Shown here piece after piece: positions 59,460 through 64,000 of a DNA stretch of 64,000 bases. The stretch is from NCBI RefSeq assembly GCF_000178995.1, contig NZ_ADVZ01000001.1:310001-374000 (forward strand), read 5' to 3'. Both the position numbers and the translations under genes were made by a program. The notes beneath the pieces are model-generated. The model searched no databases. It worked only from the letters and a program-made list of their open reading frames with translations, and was not told the DNA's origin. The DNA is from Afipia sp. 1NLS2. GTDB lineage: Bacteria; Pseudomonadota; Alphaproteobacteria; Rhizobiales; Xanthobacteraceae. The first letter of the stretch is position 1. Each line of letters starts with the position of its first letter.

Positions 59460-60547
59460 TGTGTCAGCACCACCGCGTCTTCCGGCGCGAACGACACCAT
59501 CACCTGCTGCCCGGCCTCGAACGCAACCTCGCTGCCGGCCGCATTGGCGCGCGCGACCTGAACGACATCGCCACCCGCGAGTTTCACGCGATACCGCGTG
59601 AAGCCGCCGAGATAATCGGCATCGACAACTTCTCCGGGCTGCGCATTGACCTCGCCCGAGGACATGTCATGCGAGAGCGACAGCTTCTCGGGCCGTACCG
59701 CGATCGTGACCGCCTGCCCGGCCGCCACCTCGCCCGCGACGCGAAGCACGCCTGCGGACGGTGTCGCAACGGTCACGCAGCCGCTACCTTGCGACATCAC
59801 CTGCCCCGCGAACAGATTGATCTCGCCGACGAAGCCCGCGATCCAGCGCGTGTCCGGCCGCTCGTACAGCGTACGCGGCGCCGCGACCTGCACCAGACGC
59901 CCCTGGTTCATGACGCCGATCCGGTCGGCCAGCGTCATCGCCTCCTCCTGATCGTGGGTGACGATGATGAAGGACATGCCAAGGCGGCGCTGCACCTGAA
60001 TGAGTTCGGCCTGCGTCTCGGCGCGCAGCTTCTTGTCCAGCGCCGCGAGCGGCTCGTCGAGCAGCAACAGGCGCGGCCGCCGCGCCAATGCGCGCGCCAG
60101 CGCCACACGCTGACGCTGACCGCCGGACAACTGATCCGGCTTGCGCCGCTCCAGCCCTTGCAGCCGCACCAACGCCACCATCTCCGCGACGCGCGCAGCG
60201 ATCTCGTCTTTGGCTAGTCCCGCCCGCTTCAGGCCGAAGGCAATGTTGGCCTCGACGCTGAGGTGCGGAAATAGCGCGTAATTCTGGAACATCATGTTCA
60301 CGGGGCGCAGATGCGGCGGCACCTCGGCGATGTTCTCGCCATCGAGCCAGATGCCGCCTTCGTCCGGCATCTCGAATCCGGCCAGCATCCGTAGCAGCGT
60401 GGTCTTGCCGCAGCCGCTCGGGCCGAGCAGCGCGAAGAACTCCCCGGCCCCGATCTGGAGCGACACGCCATCGACCGCGGTAAAGCCACCGAACCGTTTG
60501 CTGACAGTCTCGATGCGCATCAGCGGCGCAGATGCAGCACCGCTCAT
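59456..60547 (-). CDS. ABC transporter ATP-binding protein, PotG-like
   Basis: A 363-residue ATPase of the importer. Walker A GPSGCGKTT, Q-loop FQNYALFP, signature LSGGQRQRVALARAL, Walker B LLLLDEPLAALD and H-loop IVTHDQEE are intact. The C-terminal TOBE domain (VRPEKLSLSH) is typical of PotG/PotA. It heads the operon. No potF-like substrate-binding gene lies beside it: the next gene upstream is a GGDEF-EAL gene. Confidence 0.93.
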   Translation of the reverse strand: MSGAASAPLMRIETVSKRFGGFTAVDGVSLQIGAGEFFALLGPSGCGKTTLLRMLAGFEMPDEGGIWLDGENIAEVPPHLRPVNMMFQNYALFPHLSVEANIAFGLKRAGLAKDEIAARVAEMVALVRLQGLERRKPDQLSGGQRQRVALARALARRPRLLLLDEPLAALDKKLRAETQAELIQVQRRLGMSFIIVTHDQEEAMTLADRIGVMNQGRLVQVAAPRTLYERPDTRWIAGFVGEINLFAGQVMSQGSGCVTVATPSAGVLRVAGEVAAGQAVTIAVRPEKLSLSHDMSSGEVNAQPGEVVDADYLGGFTRYRVKLAGGDVVQVARANAAGSEVAFEAGQQVMVSFAPEDAVVLTQ

Positions 60548-60703
60548 GAGAATCCATTCCGCATTTGATCGCGAACTCCCGCCCCGATGGCCTTTTCAGG
60601 CCGCGCGCCAAACCAAAACGTCCATGCTCTTGGCATCACTGTGCGCATTGTCAAGCCGGGCGGCCGCGGCCACCCGACGCGCGCTCAGACAAGGGAATGA
60701 AAA

Positions 60704-63037
60704 CTAGCTGACCCGGCGGATGGTGACGACGTTGCTGCCGGGCTCGACTTCGACATGGGGCTTCCGCCCCACCCAGGCGTCGTACTGCGCGATCGGCGCG
60801 GGCTTGCCGAGGAAATAGCCCTGGACCTGATCGCAGGCTTCCACCGCAAGGAAGCTCAACTGGTCCTGCGTCTCGACACCCTCGGCAACGATGGAAATGT
60901 CGAGGCCATGGCCGAGTCCGATCACCGAGCGGATGATCGCCGAGGACTGCTGGTTGCGGCCGAGATTCATGACGAAGGCGCGGTCGATCTTGATCTTGTC
61001 GAACGGGAACGCCTGCAGATAGGTCAGCGACGAATAGCCCGAACCGAAATCATCCATCGCGATGCGCACGCCGAGCGCCTTCAGGCGGCGCAGCAGCAAC
61101 AGGCTGCGCTCGAAATCGTCGATCAGCACGCCTTCAGTGATTTCGAGCTCGAGCCGGCCCGGGGTGAGACCCGTCTCCAGCAGGATCGAGTGGACAAGCC
61201 CGACCAGATCGCCGTGCATGAACTGCACAGGCGACAGGTTGACAGCGATTTGCAGATGACGCGGCCACGAGGCCGCCTCGCGGCAGGCTTCGCGCAGAAT
61301 CCATTCGCCCAGTTCGACGATCAGGCCGCTTTCCTCGGCGAGCGGAATGAAATCGGCCGGCGGCACGAAGCCGCGCGTCGGATGTACCCAGCGCACCAGC
61401 GTCTCGAAGCCCGTCACGTCGTCGCCGCTCAGGGTATGGCGCGCCCGCGCCAGCGGCTGGTAGTGCAGCGTCAATTCGCCCTTGCGCAGCGCGTTGTGGA
61501 GTTCCTGATGGAGCGCCCTCCGATCGCGAATCTGCTGATCCATTTCGGCTTCGTAGAACACGATCGAACCGCGTGACTTGGCCTTGGCACGACTTAGCGC
61601 CGCGCCGGCATTCGCCAGCAGCGCCGCGCCGTCGCGGCCGTTGCGCGGGAAGATCGAGATTCCCGCGGTGACGCCGATGCGCAGGGTCTTGCCGTCGATC
61701 TCGAATTCCTGCGAAATCATCCGAGCGACGGTTTCGGCGAGCTTCCACGCAGCCGTCGGCTGCTCGCCATCGATGATCATGCCGTATTCGTCACCGCCGA
61801 GCCGCGCGACCACGCCGGCGCCCGCCGCTTTCTCAAGCCGCTTGGTCACTTCGATCAGCAGCTTGTCGCCGATCTCGTGGCCGAACACGTCGTTGACTTC
61901 CTTGAAGCGGTCGAGGTCCATCGACAGCACCGCGAATTCCTCATTGGTGCCGTCGCAGGCGTCGATCAGCTGCGCCAGCGCCTGCAGGAACGCGGCGCGG
62001 TTCGGCATGCCGGTGAGGCCGTCATGATAGGCCATGTGCGCCATGCGCGATTCCGTCTCGCGCCGGTCGGTGATGTCGTCGCTGGTCTTGATGAGATATT
62101 GCGGATTGCCCGCCTCATCGGTGACGGTGACGCGGCGCGTGGCAAACAGGCGCAGGCCGTTGTCGGTCGGGATCGGATGTTCTTCGGTGACGAGGCCGCC
62201 CTGCTTGATCGCGGCGTCGTCGCGCTGGAGCACAAACTTCGCCGCAGCCTCCGGATGAACCTCCATCACCGTCTGGTTGATGATGGCATCGCGCTTGCGG
62301 TTCAGGATGGTCTCGGCCGCGCGGTTAGCGAGCACGAACTTGCCATCCTTGATGCGCTTGACCATGACGGCGGAGGGGATGTTGTCGAGCACCATCTCCA
62401 GGAATCGCTTGGTCGAGGCCAACTCCTCCGAGAGCCTGCCCTCCTCGGTGCAATCCTCGTGCGTGGCGACAATGCCGCCGTTGGCAAGCGTCTCCTTCTT
62501 CATGCGAATACGCCGCCCATCCGGCAGCACATTCATGTAGCCTTCGGGCGCCATGGAGTCCCGCCAATAGGTCTCGACGTCTTCCGCCAGCATCCCACGC
62601 GCCTTGCGAAGCTCCATGAGTTCGAACCGCGTCATGTTCTTGCGAAGATCGGAACGCGACAGGCCATAGAGTTGCAGATAGCGGTCGTTGCAATACGTGA
62701 CCACCTGCCGCGCATTGGTGATGACAATGCCTTGCGACAGATTGTTGAGCGCGGAGGAGACGAAGAATTCACGGCGCGCATTGATCCGGCGAGCACGGCG
62801 CAGCGCTGACATCACCCAGACGAACATCGCCAGCAGGATCAGAATGACGAGCAGACCGTCGACCACGACTTGAAAAGTCAGGGACCCTTGATCCACACCG
62901 CTGAAGCCGGCCGCGACTTCGGCGTCGGTCACCGCATGGGCAACCGGGGCGGTCATCATCGACAGCGCGACAACCAAACCCAACCCGCCGGAGAAGCGGA
63001 TGGCCCCCGTTCTGATGATCCTGCGCCAGACGTCCAT
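60704..63037 (-). CDS. PAS-GGDEF-EAL cyclic-di-GMP protein with GGDEY/ETL variants
   Basis: A 777-residue protein. An N-terminal helix (signal-anchor-like, residues 15-34) and another (about 58-78) flank a short periplasmic stretch. Two PAS domains follow (about 95-320). The GGDEF domain reads RLGGDEYGMII (Tyr for Phe). The EAL domain reads TGFETLVRWVHP (Thr for Ala) but keeps MDDFGSGYSSL and DKIKID. Most catalytic residues are kept, so activity is likely but not certain. ATG 63037 is used; no strong ribosome site is seen and 63124 is an alternative. Confidence 0.88.
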   Translation of the reverse strand: MDVWRRIIRTGAIRFSGGLGLVVALSMMTAPVAHAVTDAEVAAGFSGVDQGSLTFQVVVDGLLVILILLAMFVWVMSALRRARRINARREFFVSSALNNLSQGIVITNARQVVTYCNDRYLQLYGLSRSDLRKNMTRFELMELRKARGMLAEDVETYWRDSMAPEGYMNVLPDGRRIRMKKETLANGGIVATHEDCTEEGRLSEELASTKRFLEMVLDNIPSAVMVKRIKDGKFVLANRAAETILNRKRDAIINQTVMEVHPEAAAKFVLQRDDAAIKQGGLVTEEHPIPTDNGLRLFATRRVTVTDEAGNPQYLIKTSDDITDRRETESRMAHMAYHDGLTGMPNRAAFLQALAQLIDACDGTNEEFAVLSMDLDRFKEVNDVFGHEIGDKLLIEVTKRLEKAAGAGVVARLGGDEYGMIIDGEQPTAAWKLAETVARMISQEFEIDGKTLRIGVTAGISIFPRNGRDGAALLANAGAALSRAKAKSRGSIVFYEAEMDQQIRDRRALHQELHNALRKGELTLHYQPLARARHTLSGDDVTGFETLVRWVHPTRGFVPPADFIPLAEESGLIVELGEWILREACREAASWPRHLQIAVNLSPVQFMHGDLVGLVHSILLETGLTPGRLELEITEGVLIDDFERSLLLLRRLKALGVRIAMDDFGSGYSSLTYLQAFPFDKIKIDRAFVMNLGRNQQSSAIIRSVIGLGHGLDISIVAEGVETQDQLSFLAVEACDQVQGYFLGKPAPIAQYDAWVGRKPHVEVEPGSNVVTIRRVS

Positions 63038-63218
63038 GATAACCCGTGGATTGACGGGCGACACTCTCTGGTTGCAGCGGTATGAATTGGGTAAACGCGT
63101 ACCCTCGCGGTCGCGATTTATCACTTCCGCCCGAGCAATTGGTTCGTCATGCTTAATGAAATCCTAATCGGCCCGAAGCCGCGAACGCCTATGACGGAAA
63201 CGCCTCACCGGAGCATGC

Positions 63219-64000
63219 ATGGATCGCGTTGAATGCATCGTCGCCGGCGCAGGCGTCGTAGGCCTCGCGGTGGCGCGCGCGCTCGCACTGGCCGGGCGCG
63301 AAGTGATCGTGGTCGAGGCGGCTGGCGACATCGGCACCGGCACGTCTTCGCGCAATTCGGAAGTGATCCACGCGGGTATCTATTATCCCGCAGGCAGCGC
63401 CATGGCGCGGCTGTGCGTCGCCGGCCGGCAAATGCTGTATCGCTATTGCGAGGACCACGGCGTGCCATACCGGCGCTGCGGCAAGTTCATCGTCGCCACC
63501 GGCTCCGACGAATCCGACAGACTGGCCGCGATCCGCGCACGCGCCGAGGCCAACGGCGTCACCGATCTCGTCACGTTGAGCGCAGAGGAAGCGCATGCCA
63601 GAGAGCCCGCGCTGAACTGCACCGGCGCGCTGCATTCGCCTTCGACCGGCATCGTCGACAGCCACGCGCTGATGCTCGCCTTGCGCGGCGATGCCGAGCA
63701 GGCGCGCGCGGCGTTCGCCTTTCACGCTCCGCTCGTGAGGGCGCGGCGCGACGGTGACGGATTCGTGGTCGAGATCGGCGGCGATGCGCCAATGACGCTC
63801 GGCTGCGATCTTCTCATCAACGCGGCCGGACTGAGCGCGCCGGAGGTGGCCCGCGCCATCGCAGGATTGCCGCCCGAACACATTCCCACGGCCTACTACG
63901 CCAAAGGCAATTACTTCGCCTGCACGACGCGCGTACCGTTCTCGCGCCTGATTTATCCGCTGCCCGAGCCGGGCGGCCTCGGTGTGCATCTCACGCTCGA
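63219..64000 (+). CDS. FAD-dependent oxidoreductase, L-2-hydroxyglutarate-oxidase-like, cut by window end
   Basis: The first 260 residues of a DAO-family flavoprotein. The FAD-binding opening is [25 protein letters not shown] with [29 protein letters not shown], the LhgO signature. [35 protein letters not shown] at the window end supports it. The expected reaction is L-2-hydroxyglutarate to 2-oxoglutarate. ATG 63219 has GGAG upstream. The 3' part is outside the window. Confidence 0.85.
   Translation, partial: MDRVECIVAGAGVVGLAVARALALAGREVIVVEAAGDIGTGTSSRNSEVIHAGIYYPAGSAMARLCVAGRQMLYRYCEDHGVPYRRCGKFIVATGSDESDRLAAIRARAEANGVTDLVTLSAEEAHAREPALNCTGALHSPSTGIVDSHALMLALRGDAEQARAAFAFHAPLVRARRDGDGFVVEIGGDAPMTLGCDLLINAAGLSAPEVARAIAGLPPEHIPTAYYAKGNYFACTTRVPFSRLIYPLPEPGGLGVHLTL

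Overview
The window is about 64 kb of GC-rich (visibly over 60 percent) DNA from an alphaproteobacterium, most likely of the Bradyrhizobium/Afipia/Oligotropha/Rhodopseudomonas group. This rests on dnaG next to rpoD, a DnaG without zinc ligands, trxB flanked by Lrp and LysR regulators, a tRNA-His without an encoded G-1, phasins, several small rhizobial families (DUF768, DUF2171, Lin0512), and dispersed GTCGTCCCCGCG...GGGGACCCAG palindromes. No species is claimed, and no searches were run.

Layout. 1-3.5 kb: soeA and the 5' part of soeB, a cytoplasmic membrane-bound sulfite dehydrogenase (the gene for the anchor subunit would lie off the left edge). 3.8-7.5 kb: a ClC-type channel, then an NsrR regulator with divergent small genes and a good NsrR-like operator, a probable nitric-oxide response cluster. 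7.6-14.5 kb: an SF1B helicase, msrA-msrB, several DUF proteins, a membrane diguanylate cyclase and a lytic transglycosylase. 14.5-16.6 kb: an AT-richer accessory stretch next to a roughly 600-bp non-coding repeat-like element. 16.6-21.4 kb: rpoD and dnaG. 21.4-30.3 kb: MFS transporter, N-formylglutamate amidohydrolase-like protein, ArsR/SRPBCC pair, YqeY, carA, two glycosyltransferases, Dps and a methyltransferase. 30.3-32.4 kb: a second accessory stretch that begins with a degenerate tRNA-like sequence and holds only very small genes. It separates carA from carB by about 5.8 kb.

32.4-41.1 kb: carB, greA, a GIY-YIG nuclease gene bracketed by inverted palindromes, DoxX, TauE/SafE, Lrp, trxB and LysR. 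41.4-49.5 kb: a metal and signalling region with a copper ATPase divergent from csoR over a shared palindrome, an MHYT-PAS-GGDEF-EAL protein, a broken diguanylate cyclase abutting an unrecognised winged-helix gene, rcnR-rcnA and tRNA-His. 49.6-57.7 kb: two phasins, a large PdhS-like sensor kinase with an altered N-box, scoAB and an AsmA protein. 57.7-64 kb: a PotGHI-type ABC importer without its binding protein, a GGDEF-EAL protein and the start of an L-2-hydroxyglutarate-oxidase-like gene.

The most unusual signals are the GIY-YIG gene framed by near-perfect inverted copies of a dispersed palindrome, the tRNA-like sequence at 30391, the large non-coding element at 14.5-15.15 kb, the NsrR-linked small membrane proteins, and the hairpin with a T-tract just before carB.
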